Source: Mercenaria mercenaria
Taxonomy: Eukaryota > Mollusca > Bivalvia > Venerida > Veneridae
Direction: 5' to 3'
Length of the DNA: 64,000 nucleotides
NCBI RefSeq assembly: GCF_021730395.1
Contig: NC_069370.1
Span: 64,621,501-64,685,500 of the forward strand
Shown here piece by piece: positions 1-11,231 of the stretch. The notes under the pieces were generated by a model. The model was not told the origin of the DNA. It was given only the letters and a program-made list of their open reading frames with translations, and ran no database searches. The position numbers were made by a program, and so were the translations under genes. Numbering within the stretch: position 1 is the stretch's first letter; the number at the start of each line of letters is the position of its first letter.

Positions 1-27
1 GTTCTCTTTACTATCGTTGTTGTACAG

Positions 28-336
28 ATGAAACTGTTACCAAAAGTCCAAAACGATAAGAACGAAAGAAACCTGTTACTCATTTACGCCAAGCTGTCCA
101 CATTGACAGGTGGCACATGGCTCTTTGGGTTTCTAAGTTACTTTCTAAACGTTCCTGCTTTGGATTATATATTTACAATCCTAAATGCGTCGCAAGGAAT
201 GTTCCTTTTCTTTGCGTTTGTAGCTAATAGGCGTTCGCTGAAACTATGTCTGAAAAAAGATTATGAACAATCTGGAACTAACAGAACAATGCACACTAAC
301 GTAGCAAGAGATTTGCCAACGCTTGAACAACAATGA
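28..336 (+). CDS. Adhesion-type GPCR (class B 7TM), last exon
   Basis: This is the terminal coding exon of a seven-helix receptor; the rest lies upstream of the window. A pyrimidine-rich acceptor ending in TGTACAG closes at 27, and the open frame runs from 28 to a TGA at 334-336. The 102 residues hold two hydrophobic helices: residues about 17-42 (LLIYAKLSTLTGGTWLFGFL, TM6) and 45-68 (DYIFTILNASQGMFLFFAFV, TM7). The GTTWLFGFL-type stretch in TM6 and LNASQGMFLF in TM7 match the GLTWLFG and LNxLQGxFIF patterns of the adhesion GPCR/secretin family (7tm_2). A short cytoplasmic tail rich in Lys, Asn and Thr follows. The receptor would sit in the plasma membrane; its ligand and N-terminal domains cannot be known from this piece. 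A methuselah-like receptor is the main alternative, but the WLFGF motif favours adhesion GPCR. Confidence 0.85.
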   Translation: MKLLPKVQNDKNERNLLLIYAKLSTLTGGTWLFGFLSYFLNVPALDYIFTILNASQGMFLFFAFVANRRSLKLCLKKDYEQSGTNRTMHTNVARDLPTLEQQ

Positions 337-540
337 AATGTAGATTTTGAAGTACGTAGATATGTAAAGTAAACATCTAATGACAAAATAAAAATATGTG
401 ATTAACATTTGCAGCAAGGTCACAAAAGTCATTCAAGATAGTTATCTAAAAGTTAATATCATTTCTTTATGTGAAATAATTTTGAAACGTTTAGCATCGT
501 CCTTTGTATGGTTTCCAATAAATTAAATGTAGGTATCATT
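337..540 (+). other. 3' UTR of the receptor gene with two polyA signals
   Basis: The A/T-rich sequence after the receptor stop codon holds canonical AATAAA hexamers at 387-392 and 517-522. Either could direct 3' end formation, giving a 3' UTR of about 70 or 200 bases. The role is inferred from position only. Confidence 0.5.
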
Positions 541-1201
541 TGTACGAAGTCTTTATGTCTGCCACAGCTTTTGTGCATATCCTTCGAACTGGATACGTGG
601 CAAATTTACAGACAGACAGAGGGGCGCAATCAACAGATTTGCTTTTTACGTTGATGTCATATCTAAAAAGGCGGATTGTGAAATAATATGGGGAATATGA
701 ATATTAAAAATATACATTTAAAACGATACATGATTCAGCTTATCCTAGTCCTGCCAATGTGCCGATCGGAAGAAAAGAACTTTATTTATTCACGGCTCAT
801 CTACCACAATATTATTACCAATGCTGAGTTTGCCGTAATTACTTCTGATTAGTAACTCAATTTGTATCTTCAGTATCAGAAATGAGAATGTTATAACATT
901 AAACGTTTTCAAATGCAGGTATTGTTTTTTTTAAAAGGGCACAATAATGACAAAATTTAATCGTTGAAGAATGGTGTTTAACCAAAACCAGTTGTACCCT
1001 AATACATTTCCAACAAATATAAGCATGCCCTATTTGTGTGCCTGTTTATTTGTTTGTTTCAGGGCAAAGCTTAGAAAAAGCCTTATGACCTTTCCCATGC
1101 GTTTTAGAAAACAGATGAGGTGTTATTTTATTGTTGTCCAATGTATCAGTTCTTGGCATTGACGATATTTTCGTTTACCTAAAGTACGTTAACAATAGTC
1201 A
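541..1201. other. Intergenic, nothing recognised
   Basis: A/T-rich single-copy-looking sequence. I see no long open frame with family resemblance and no internal repeat. Confidence 0.5.
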
Positions 1202-1952
1202 TTTTTATGCCCCCGAAGGGAGGCATATAGTTTTTGAACTGTCTGTCGGTCTGTCGGTCTGTCCGCAATTTTCGTGTCCGGTCCATATCTTTGTCATCGA
1301 TGGATGGATTTTCAAATAACTTGGCATGAATGTGTACCACAGTAAGACGACGTGCAGTGCGCAAGACCCAGGTCCGTAGCTCAAAGGTCAAGGTCACACT
1401 TAGACGTTAAAGGATAGTGCATTGATGGGCGTGTCCGGTCCATATCTTTGTCATCGATGGATGGATTTTCAAATAACTTGGCATGAATGTGTACCACAGT
1501 AAGACGACGTGCAGTGCGCAAGACCCAGGTCCGTAGCTCAAAGGTCAAGGTCACACTTAGACGTTAAAGAATAGTGCATTGATGGGCGTGTCCGGTCCAT
1601 ATCTTTGTCATCGATGGATGGATTTTCAAATAACTTGGCATTAATGTGTACCACAGTAAGACGACGTATCGTGCGCAAGACCCACGTTCGTAGCTCAAAG
1701 GTCAAGGTCACACTTAGACGTTAAAGATCATTTTTCATGATAGTGCATTGATGGGCATGTCCGGTCCATATCTTTGTCATTCATGCATGGATTTTAAAAT
1801 AACTATGCATGAATGTGTGACACAGTAAGACGATGTGTCGCGCGCAAGACCCAGCTCCGTAGGTCAAAGGTCCTAAACTTTAACATCGGCCATAACTATT
1901 CATTCAAAGTGCCATCGGGGGCATGTGTCATCCTACGGAGACAGCTCTTGTT
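1202..1952 (-). mobile_element. Pearl/Helentron-like element 1, 157-bp core array
   Basis: A non-autonomous element on the minus strand. Its left end, read on the minus strand from 1952, starts AACAAGAGCTGTC. Its right end is GGGGGCATAAAAA at 1202-1214. Between them lies a tandem core of about 3.8 monomers starting with (C)GTGTCCGGTCCAT at 1273, 1430, 1587 and 1756. The first two periods are exactly 157 bp, and the third unit carries a 12-bp insertion. Next to the right end is a short (GACAGACC)n tract (1237-1262). Ends, core and microsatellite match the plan of bivalve Pearl (CvA-type) elements, which are thought to be moved by Helitron/Helentron proteins. It has no coding capacity. The monomers carry the GGTCAAGGTCACACTTA motif that recurs at 8.5-13 kb and 52 kb. 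Confidence 0.8.
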
Positions 1953-3251
1953 GACATTGTTATGCTTATTTCTATTCTATGCATTTGTGTCTGATATAGC
2001 TATAATAAATGAAAGTAGAAATATTCGATAGAAATACAACATTTATTTTCGACGTTTTAAATGAAAATGTATAACAATATACAATGTGATCTAATAATAA
2101 ATCTGTAATTACTTATAATCAGTCAAGACTCGGAGCTATAAAAAGTCGCTCTGATAATGAAATTTAGTGGCCGCAAAAAGGTCGCGCATGTATTTCAAAG
2201 ACAACAAAACTAGCATTTTGAGAAATCATAAATGTTATATATATTCTGTAAGAACTGTTTATCTATTGTTTTTTTTTATCCGGTAACATGTGTTGTCAAC
2301 TGTTTTTATGTGCATCAGTATTGTAACATTACTACTATACTCGTTCAGCGCCGCCGTACAAAGAGGGCTGAAAGTTGTGTGTTTTTAGACAACAATTCCT
2401 TTTCTCGACGTTACAATTAGCGTCAAACGGCAAAGCGGCGCGCTGAGAAAACAAGCCAATATCTATTGAATGTCGTCAAGGATTATACTTTAAAATCCTT
2501 TGTAATGTGTTAGAATCGAAATGATAGATTTGCCCTTGAATGAAATAATTATTTGTCGTTCAAATGCGTATGATTATATCACTCGTACTGCACCCTCGTG
2601 ATATAATCCCTTCGCCTCAGAAATCCAAACAATGATTTTATTCAGTGACAAATCACAAAATGAGATATATTATCTCTTAAATATTATTATTGTTGTTCAG
2701 TGGAATTTATTTATAATTTGTACAGTTGTTCCAAATTTCGCCATACTTTCTCTCTGTTTTTCAAATATGTTTCCTTTTTTAATACACCTTTCCCTTTTCG
2801 ACTAAAAGACCCAATACTATAATTCTGTGTACTGTTTTCTGTATTATATTGATTGAAAACAGCGATAATTACAGATAGGATTTTTTAAAATCTAACTGAA
2901 AGTCGTGAGAAACAAAAAGAAGACATCAATATGTTTGAAGAACTCATCTAATGTTTCTACTGAAGACTTTTATTTCATATCTATTTATGCTTTGTTGTCA
3001 CACACAAAGAGTAACATTGTATCTCAATGTTGTGAATTTGATACTTATTTACAACACTGGATGATTATTCGGCAGTGCTAGTTCATGCATTTCAAATATC
3101 CTTTACTAGAACTGTTTGTATATTTTCTAGTTTTTGTTGTAACATTGTTGTTAGATTATTTCTGCTTAACGTCGTTTAGTACCGCCATGCGTTTTTAAAC
3201 GTTGATGCTACGCCTTATAGCATTTTGTTTACCCTGATGAAGCCAAACGAC
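1953..3251. other. Intergenic, nothing recognised
   Basis: A/T-rich sequence with no gene resemblance. The only structure noted is a small palindrome around 2570-2607, where GATTATATCAC faces GTGATATAATC across about 16 bases. Confidence 0.45.
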
Positions 3252-3488
3252 ATATGAGCCGTGCCACGAGAAAACCAACATAGTGGCTTTGCGACCAGCA
3301 TGGATCCAGACCAGCCTGTGCGCAGTCTGGTCAGGATCCATGCTGTTCGCTTCCAAAGCCAATAGCAATTAGAGAAACTGTTAGCGAACAGCATGGATCC
3401 CGACCAGACTGCGCGGATGCGCAGGCTGGTCTTGATCCATGCTGGTCGCAAAGCCACTATGTTGGTTTTCCCATGGCGCGGCTCATAT
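3252..3488. mobile_element. Near-palindromic MITE, copy 1
   Basis: A 237-bp element that is almost one long inverted repeat. It opens ATATGAGCCGTGCCACGAG and closes ATGGCGCGGCTCATAT. Inner arms carry CAGCATGGATCC and AGACCAGCCTG and meet at a short AATTAGAGAAACTGTTAGCG spacer. The same family recurs at 28600, 46969 and 55753, with a fragment at 24574. The palindrome makes open frames on both strands, including one of 95 codons across this copy, but nothing suggests a protein. No transposase is present. Confidence 0.85.
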
Positions 3489-4071
3489 CTAATGTAAAAC
3501 AATATTCGTGCCTGGTGGTATGTATTTATTTATTTATTTATTTGAATATGTAATACCACATTTTGGAATATCACTTTGAGATATTGAAAATTTAAAAACA
3601 TTGGCACGATTAATAAAGATTTTCATTTAAATTAATATGCTAACTTTTATAACTTCAAAAAATAACAATCGTAAAGTCAGTGCAAACACATCATTGTGAA
3701 GGGATCATGACTGGCTGTTACAGTTAATGTTGTATTTCACTTTAACACCTATACTAACTTTTTCAAGAATTTTCATTCATGCCTATTTACACTTTTGTAT
3801 GTAACTGGATACCAGATCAAGTGTACGGTAATCGTAATCAAGAATTGTAATCAGCTGCACTCGATTACATTAATAAAAGACATCAGTAATTAAACATGTT
3901 TGTGATTACATGTAAACTCAATGCAGTTGATTACATCAGACAAACATGTGTAGTCTAATTACAATTAAATTACATTTCATACTTGTTTGAAATGTTAATA
4001 GGCAGTTCTGGTCTACCTGTTAAACGTTTTATGTCATAAGTGTTTTATAATCATTGATATATTTCCTTCAG
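3489..4071. other. Intergenic A/T-rich with (TATT)n microsatellite
   Basis: A TATT tetranucleotide run occupies about 3521-3543. The rest shows several GATTACA-like words around 3830-3970 but no gene or repeat boundary that I can define. Confidence 0.5.
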
Positions 4072-4236
4072 GGACAAATCTGGCTCACGGAAGGCCGGTG
4101 GTTCTATCAAGGTGCCCGCTCGTGATGAATAATGCACGGAGGGGCACCCGGGGTCTTCCTCCATCATCAAAGCTGGAAAGTCGCCATATGACCTGTAATT
4201 ATGTCGGTGAGACGTTAAACCAAACAAAATAAAGAA
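4072..4236 (+). mobile_element. tRNA-derived bivalve SINE, 5'-truncated
   Basis: The body and tail of the SINE family also present at 13.8, 19.6, 26.8, 41.6, 54.9 and 58.2 kb. It shows the family words CTCACGGAAGGCCGGTGG, GGAGGGGCACCCGGG and AGCTGGAAAGTCGCCATATG, then the tail GAGACGTTAAACCAAAC. The tRNA-like head is missing, as expected for truncated retroposition. SINEs are copied by LINE machinery and encode nothing. The layout resembles published bivalve SINE families with conserved 3' domains, but I cannot assign a named family. Confidence 0.8.
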
Positions 4237-6540
4237 ATAATTCAGAGACAGATAGTTCTGTAGTTATTTAAAGATGTGAACAACTATAGTAGATCAGTAA
4301 CACTAGTGACTATGTACCAACACCATAGTACAGTAATATCGTTTTACTTCGGAAAAGACATTATTTAAACGATTTGTACATATGAAAGGATATGCACATT
4401 TTTACTGAACATAGAGCGAGATTTTGAAAGAAGAGACAGGCCTTGTTTAAATTGCAGGAACTGTATTAATTTCATGTTTGTCCAAATTTAGTAAATAATG
4501 AGCTATAAGTAGATGGAAATTATTATTAAGTTTTTAATATGGCCATTGATGTTTCAGAAGATTCTATAACCCAAATTTGGTTATGTTCTATATTCAAAAA
4601 CAAGTTTCGTATTAAGCGGTTCCCAATTAAGTGAATTTCAACTTCTAAATGTTCACATTTACCTACAATTTGGTTTTCATCATTATTTTAGTTCTTAAAA
4701 TATAGTAAATCTCTGAAGACCTTATTACTGCATTTCAGTATCTTTGAGTGACAAGTATTTTCAGATTCATATAAAAATATACTCTCATTATTTAAATTTT
4801 GAAATGGGAAATTGTTGAGATTTCATAAAAGAAAATAGGCAGCAACAGACTGTAACACAAGTAAACATGAAGTAATTGTGATGTAATCGATTACATTTGT
4901 AAACAGGGTGAAACCACAATGGCAAAATAAAGCAAAGTAATTGCAGTTTAAGATTGCAAACCTTGCTTGATACACAATTTTAAAAATGTACCCTGGCTGA
5001 CTTTTAACTCATTTACAACAAAAATGACTACATCATAAATATATATGTATTATGCATCTTTTATATATCTCCAAGTGGAACTGTTTGTATAATGTCCTTT
5101 TATCTGTTATGTTTCTATCTAAATTATGTTTATATGTGAGAATACTTCTGTAAGTAGCATTATTTATCACCGCAGAGCTGTTTCACACGTAATGTTATGT
5201 CATGTGCTTTGATTATTATGTTAACTGTAGCTTTGGTAAAGCATAAAGTTAAAAAATATTATTTTTGTTTGCTGTTTTTTATCTTAACCACATTTTTTTT
5301 CGATTGTGCAGACCTTTTTGTCTGCTTTATGCTCAGGATGAGCTTTTGGTACACGTGACTACTCTATATTCCATCGTCTGTTCAAATGCATTAAATTTAC
5401 TGCTCTTAGAGCCAAAATTAGAAATGAAACTGCAAGCATTTTTTCTCATGAAACGTTAGTGCATATTCTAGAAACTTTGTCAAAAGCATCCGTATATTGA
5501 TCCTTTTCATGTTTGTTCAGATGGCCCGACAGGTCGTTTGGCTGCTAGAGCAAGTATCTTGTATGTATCTATCTGAAGTTTATTCAAGTGGTTCCGCTTA
5601 ATTGCAGACTTGGCTGGCAAGGAAGGGATAAACAGAAAAATAATCTTCTAATAAACTGCTTGATGGAAGTTCATTAGGACTGATCAGAAGCATCTTCACA
5701 ATACCCTTTCTCAAGATTATTCAAATGGCTCTGCTCTAATGCACTTAGGGGTCTTTAGAGTTACAAACAGAAAAACATCTTATAATGTCCATTTCTCACA
5801 AATTTGCAATTTTATGCAATTTACATATATTATGTAGCCATTCTATCTTGATCAGGTTAAAACAAATTTACAGTCAGTCCAGTAGATTTTTCATACAGTA
5901 GAAATGTTTAATTCCATATAAATTTTAATGATCGTCTAGTCCACTAGGATCTTGCATGTAACTTCTTAAGCCTTCTAAATTATTCAAAATTACTGATAAC
6001 AGTATCCATTCGAAATTGACCTCAGCACGCATTTTATCTTAATTTGTTTTAGCCCCACACTATAACAGCTATGTACACACAATATTACATGGACTTCCCG
6101 CCCTTACCTTCATTAACTAATTGCAAAAGAGAATCATGTATAGACGAGAGTGTTGTCATGTTATCATAACTGGAATAACTGGAATAAAGCAATTATTTCC
6201 ATCCTTTCTTCTTTGGAAAAGACACCTGAGGATGTACCTCTATGGGAACATCTACACGTCTCTATCTTACTCTGATACTGTGCACATTTCATAGTAAAGC
6301 AACGTTCCAAGAACTGGAACTCATCCAACCGCCACCCTACAGCAGTGGTTGACTTTAGTTTTGAACATAATATATACACAGACAAAATCAAGCATAGAGA
6401 TAACAGACACAAAACTTAAAAATAATGGAACATTGTTCGGCAAAACCATACAAAAACATCGTGCTGGGGGTGTTCAAACCTGATAATACGGGAAAACCTT
6501 CTCAGTAGTAGAGGATGGTACTCTAGATCACATTTTCCCT
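4237..6540. other. Intergenic, nothing firm
   Basis: A/T-rich stretch. On the minus strand, 6412 to 6164 is an 82-codon frame with a hydrophobic start (MCLLSLCLILSVYILC) and five further cysteines. It could be read as a secreted peptide, but it has no recognised family, clear promoter or polyA signal, so it is not called. Confidence 0.45.
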
Positions 6541-6681
6541 TCTTTGTCTATATAAAACCGCCATCTCGGATTGGGAGGAGTCAATTTTCGGGACGGGACT
6601 CAATAACGTCACGTTAATATGCTTGTCCGCCATTTTAGATTTATGTAGAAAAATGCTTGAGAAGTCATAAGAAACTCAGGT
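6541..6681 (+). promoter_or_regulatory. Candidate promoter and first-exon donor
   Basis: A TATA-like box (TCTATATAAAACC) lies at about 6547-6559. It is followed by two YY1-like CCGCCAT sites (about 6558 and 6627), a CRE-like AACGTCACG near 6605, and a strong splice donor CTCAG/GTAAGC with the exon ending at 6679. The block is more GC-rich than its surroundings. This order suits a short non-coding first exon on the plus strand. No motif was tested statistically, and the downstream gene is unclear. Confidence 0.3.
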
Positions 6682-6826
6682 AAGCAGCTATATAAAGTAT
6701 TTTTATACAACAGTTGTATTAAGCAGACATCCTTATGTTAAAAAAGATGACTCTCATATGAAAGGTCAGATATCTTTTATATTCAACTTGATACTTTGAA
6801 CTTTGGAGTGAGATAGTGTACTATAG

Positions 6827-7114
6827 GAGGAGTATACAAGCCGTCGACTTAAGAAGGCTCAGAAGAATCAAGGTAATCAAGGTACTAATGTGATCAGCGT
6901 TATAATTAAAAAATGTGCAGAATTGAAACAACGCAATAAACTAAAGCTTCCCATGTTAGATATTGAGCCGACATCTAACCTCTCACTCTCACCTAAAACG
7001 CGTACATCAAGGACTCAGTACTACGGATCGAGAGGTGGCATGGCCCTTGTTAGCGTTGCTTCAATTCATTATCGTCATGGAAGAGCCGACTTTCCTAGTA
7101 CAAGCAAGCCGTGA
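6827..7114 (+). CDS. Unrecognised open frame, possible exon
   Basis: An open frame of about 95 codons follows an acceptor-like ACTATAG at 6820-6826 and ends at a TGA (7112-7114). The product would be basic and low in hydrophobic residues, with stretches such as RRLKKAQKNQGNQG and SPKTRTSRTQYYGSRGG. I recognise no domain. It lies 147 bp after the candidate donor at 6679, but that splice supplies no upstream in-frame ATG. The first internal ATG is near 6953. It may be an exon fragment, the edge of a mobile-element frame, or chance. Confidence 0.2.
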   Translation, partial: EEYTSRRLKKAQKNQGNQGTNVISVIIKKCAELKQRNKLKLPMLDIEPTSNLSLSPKTRTSRTQYYGSRGGMALVSVASIHYRHGRADFPSTSKP

Positions 7115-7598
7115 CATTCAAATTTTTTAAATAGGCTGGTGTTACGACATCCTAGATTCAACTCCAGCCATTTTTATACAATATGATTTATTAGTTAAAT
7201 ATAGTATCAATAAGAAATGTTAAAAAAATATTAACTTGTTCAATCAGTTATAAGCAACGTGTTCTCTTCTGCATCTTACCGTCAAGTGACAGTCAGTAAT
7301 CATAGTCTGAATACTTATCAGAGCATAATTTTTTTTGTCAGGCTTAAACCTGTACACCATGCTATAACGTACAAATATGATGATTTTACATAGCGCAGGA
7401 TACGATTTAAGAGCACATAAATATAATTATAGAAATGATAATAATTTCTTTAATAAACTTGATACGAAATAAAATAGAAATACTTAACTGAATTATTCAT
7501 ACAACGTACCAGTGATGCGCATTCTTCCGGATAAATTCACCGAATGAATCAAACTCTAGATGGTTGAATATAACTATCATTTCACTACCAACAGCCAA
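7115..7598. other. Intergenic, nothing recognised
   Basis: A/T-rich sequence without visible gene or repeat structure. Confidence 0.5.
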
Positions 7599-7899
7599 TC
7601 AGAATGCAGAAGCCCACTGGGACTAACTTAAACCTACTTAAAGAGTTTATAAACGAACCAATTACGCATGTACCCCTACCGTGAACGAACCAATTACGCA
7701 TGTACCCCTACCGTGAACGAACCAATTACGTATGTACCCCTAACGTGAACGAACCAATTACGCATGTACTCCTACAGTGAACGAACCAATTACGCATGTA
7801 CTCCTACCGTGATATGAAGCAGAGTAGCAGCAGAAACTACAAAGCAGGACAGTAGACATATATAAAAGAAGGTTTAAGTTAGTCCCAGTGGGCTTCTAT
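7599..7899. mobile_element. MITE-like element enclosing a 32-bp minisatellite
   Basis: Inverted terminal repeats of about 27 bp face each other: GAAGCCCACTGGGACTAACT... near 7610 and its reverse complement ending near 7893 (...AGTCCCAGTGGGCTTC). Between them are five tandem copies of a 32-bp unit beginning AACGAACCAATTACG (about 7651-7811), differing by a few substitutions. There is no coding frame. I see no convincing target duplication. This is a MITE-like, non-autonomous element that has captured or expanded a minisatellite. Confidence 0.7.
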
Positions 7900-8521
7900 A
7901 ACAACCTATTATGGTATCTTCCACTTATTTTGTAAGGTAACGTCCTTCTGTGAATGGACAGCATCTCTAAATATCCAGGTCATAACCTCTTGCAATACAA
8001 AATAATCTGGGAATTTGCTATAGAAGTTGATAAATAATTACTCAGTAATTGTCATGTTTAGATATACATTGCCAAAGAAGTGTCTTTAAATAAAATTTAA
8101 AAAAAAAACACGTCTTCATTACGATAATTATATTTAGACGATTCATTTATGTTCATTGAAGCACTGAAGTCTTCAACAGGATTGTTACGCTCGCGCTGGC
8201 AAATCTGATTAATAAATATAATATATTTCATACGATTGCACGTGGCACATCCCCATCTAATTAGAAGAAGTTTATAGCACTAAAGTAAAGTAAATTTGTG
8301 TACTTATATACTTATATGAATTTTAAATACGGAGGAATGGCAATCTAAACGAGATACAATGGTATCTGAATCATTACTCTGATCTTACTTCACATCCCCA
8401 ACACAATAAGTGTCGCCTATTCGAGCATAAACGAACAATGCATACTCAAACCGCGTCTGGTAATATGTTGCTCAGTTGTGTCCTATGCACAGCATATGAC
8501 CCGTATGTCTTAGTCCAAATT
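7900..8521. other. Intergenic, nothing recognised
   Basis: A/T-rich sequence. I see no gene, tandem repeat or element end before the hairpin at 8522. Confidence 0.5.
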
Positions 8522-8591
8522 TAAGCTATTAGATATTCGACCTCTAAATGTGTTAAAGGTCACATTTAGAGGTCGAATATTAAATAGCTTA
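8522..8591. repeat. 31-bp inverted repeat with 8-base loop
   Basis: TAAGCTATTAGATATTCGAC... (8522-8552) is followed, after TTAAAGGT, by its near-perfect reverse complement ending AAATAGCTTA at 8591. The right arm contains the GGTCACATTTAGAGGTC motif of the local satellite monomers. The hairpin therefore looks like a monomer fragment duplicated in inverted orientation. Confidence 0.75.
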
Positions 8592-8641
8592 AATATATGT
8601 CCACTCCATATTGTCTTTACCACAGATATTTTTTATAAAAT
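8545..8641 (+). repeat. Degenerate core-like satellite monomer, split by the fold-back element
   Basis: This part-monomer resumes at 10954 after the inserted fold-back element. Words such as GTCCACTCCATATTGTC and TTTTTTATAAAAT continue as GAGCAACAGTTGTTTATCTC. They parallel intact monomers at 12400-12560, which read GTCTCCACTACATATC and GAATTTTATAAGACTAGC. The monomers are diverged relatives of the 157-bp Pearl core (shared GGTCAAGGTCACAC and ATGCAGAGTAC words). Confidence 0.6.
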
Positions 8642-10953
8642 CACGGGAGGGGATCCAACATATGTATTCCCAAATGGGAACCGCTTAAAATCAATGTTGT
8701 GCTTCGGTAGTACATATGTGGTAAACATTTCGCAGATAAATACGTGAGATTTTCATTTGTGATTGAATATTGTGAAAATAACATTGTTTTGCCAAAAAAT
8801 CGCGATGCAGTGCAACCGAGTATACATTAACTAGCACGTAAGTGCATTTACTTTACCTGTATTTGTAGAAATGACAGAGAAAAACTTATCCTCCGTGAAG
8901 CGCTATGACTGAAAATTAGCAACATTTTTATCAACAGATGGAAATATGTTGTTTAGTTGCCCTCGCCTGCTTAATTTTGCCCTCGAAACCTTCCGTATGC
9001 TAAACCCCATCCAGAAGAAAAAATATTTAGCGATCACTTTGCTAGTAAAATATTTTTGGGCGAAAAACCGAATGAGATACATATGTTGTGCATGGTCTAC
9101 ATATGTGGTCGTTAGACTTTTTAGAACTCCACAGATCTTGAGCTTAAATGGTACCTGGGTAAAGAAACGAACAGGAAATACGTGCCAAGTATATGTCACA
9201 TCAGTCCATAAAATATATACATGTGTATCAAAGGGATAACTTAAAAACGAGCACAGCTTTAAGCTTATATTAGATGTTGTAGAACATTTTCACTTAGGAG
9301 TCAACGCATCTCTCCTAAATCCGAAGGCGTTAATGTGTTGATTATGTGTGTTGACCTGTGAATGTCGGAAATATGCATGTATAGTTTGGTGTATAGTATA
9401 TTAGTTGCCGATACGGTCTGCCTAATTATATGTTCTTGAACCTAGTGTTCTTTTCATGTTTGCTTTACCCGTTCATGTGCGCTTCTCTGTATTTCTTCGT
9501 CGTTAACTGTGGAAATTGTCTGTCCGTAAATTGAGTTACAGAGCAAAATATCTGTCTCGGCGAACGAACTCAAAAATAAAATGTAATAAATACTTTACGG
9601 TCAGTGTGTTTCAGGAGGTATTTTGGTTTGCCCGATACAGAACTACTGGCCCAGTCTCTCTAATACATAGTTTGTGGGAGGATATACTGCAAGGTACTCG
9701 GTCATATAATCAGAACATAGCTGCGTCTGGTAGGTAACTTAATCAAATTAAGGGCCCGGGACATATTTAATAATTTAATGACCATGCTCAGGTATATTCA
9801 CTCAATTTTTTGACCGAGTACCTTGCAGTATTTCCTCCCTCCTACATTGCCACAAACTATATAGGTCTAGCTTGCGAAGTTACTGCGTAGTTCAACACAT
9901 ATAAGTGCCTGGTCCACAATATCTTATGTATTGGAGCGGCCGGGCAAATAGTTCTGTATCGGGCAAACCAAAATTACTTCCTGAATTGAAATCCCAGACC
10001 CTAAAGTATTTATTACATTTTATTTTCAAGTCCGTTGCCCGAGACACAGATATTTGGCTCTATAATACAGTTCACGTACATGTTTCAAAGACAGACAATT
10101 TCCATAGCTAACGATGCAAAATACCGCCGAAGATATATATAGAGGCGCACATGAACGAGTAAAACAAACACGAAAAGAACACTAGGTTCAATAACATATA
10201 ATTACGCAGACCGTATTGGCAGCTAATATGCTATACACCAAACTATACATGCATATTTCCGACATTCACAAGTCAACACACATAAGCAACACATAAACGC
10301 CTTCGGATTTAGGAGAGATGCGTTGACTCCTTAGTGGAAATGTTCTACAGCATCATATGTAAGCTGAAAGCTGTGCTCGTTTCTAATATGTTATCCCTTT
10401 AATATACATATATATGATTTTTGGAAAAATGTGGCATATACCATTTAAGCTCAAGATCTGTGGAGTTCTAAAAAGTCTAATGCACCATATATGTAGCCCA
10501 TGCACAACATATGTATCTCATTCGGTTTTTCGCCCCAAAACATTTTTCTAGCAAAGTGATCACCATAATTTTCTTTTTCTGGGTGGGGTTTTGCATACGG
10601 AAAGTTTCGAGGGCTAAATTTAAGCAAGTGCAGGACAGTTACAACATATTTCCATCTGTTGATAAAAATGTTGCTAATTTTCAGTCATAGCGCTTCACGG
10701 AGGATAAGTTTTTCTCTGTCATTTCTACAAATACAGGCAAAGTAAATGCACTTACGTGCTAGTTAATGTATACTCGAATGCACTGCATCGCGATTTTTGG
10801 GCAAAACAATGACATTCACGCAAACTTCAATCACAAATGCAAACCTCAGCTGTTGTTCTGAGAAATGTTTACCACATATGTACTACCGGAAGCACAACAT
10901 ATGAATTTAAGCGGTGCCCCTTTGGGTATACATATGTTGGATCCCCTCCCGTG
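8642..10953. mobile_element. 2.3-kb fold-back element with ~1.1-kb inverted arms
   Basis: The left arm (8642-9703) begins CACGGGAGGGGATCCAACAT. The right arm (9810-10953) is its diverged reverse complement, ending ATCCCCTCCCGTG, with a spacer of about 106 bp. AAAAT flanks both ends (8637-8641 and 10954-10958), a likely 5-bp target duplication. The arms match closely over long stretches, for example 8890-8950 against 10640-10705. The right arm has about 70 extra bases near 9855-9925. Inside the arms the palindrome ACATATGT recurs (about 8659, 8711, 9078 and 9099), possibly subterminal protein-binding repeats. No transposase or long coding frame is present, so the copy is non-autonomous. Superfamily is not clear from the ends. 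Confidence 0.85.
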
Positions 10954-11186
10954 AAAATGAGCAACAGTTGTTTATCTCATTAACACGACATACAGAGCAC
11001 CACTAAATCTAAGATAGAGGTCACACTTAAAGGTCAAAGATCAAACATCCGCTCCCTTTCCTTATAAACTGCTTGAAAAAAAAAACTAGAGTCGACTTTT
11101 ACGTCATCAAGGCAATGTGCAGAATGCACAACCCATGTCATTTGGTTTGAGGTCAACGTCAATAATCAAATAACTTATATACTCGT
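10954..11186 (+). repeat. Degenerate core-like satellite monomers
   Basis: This continues the monomer broken at 8641, then a further unit with AGAGGTCACACTTAAAGGTC and GTCATCAAGGCAATGTGCAG. It ends where the LINE tail begins. The similarity is to monomers at 12262-12760, judged by eye. Confidence 0.6.
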
Positions 11187-11187
11187 A

Positions 11188-11231
<44 letters not shown>

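Noticed and set aside
6164-6412. Minus-strand secreted cysteine-rich peptide
   Set aside because: Signal-like start only; no conserved cysteine spacing known to me and no transcription signals.
7651-7811. CRISPR-like array of five 32-bp repeats
   Set aside because: The repeats are directly contiguous with no spacers, and the context is eukaryotic. It is a minisatellite.
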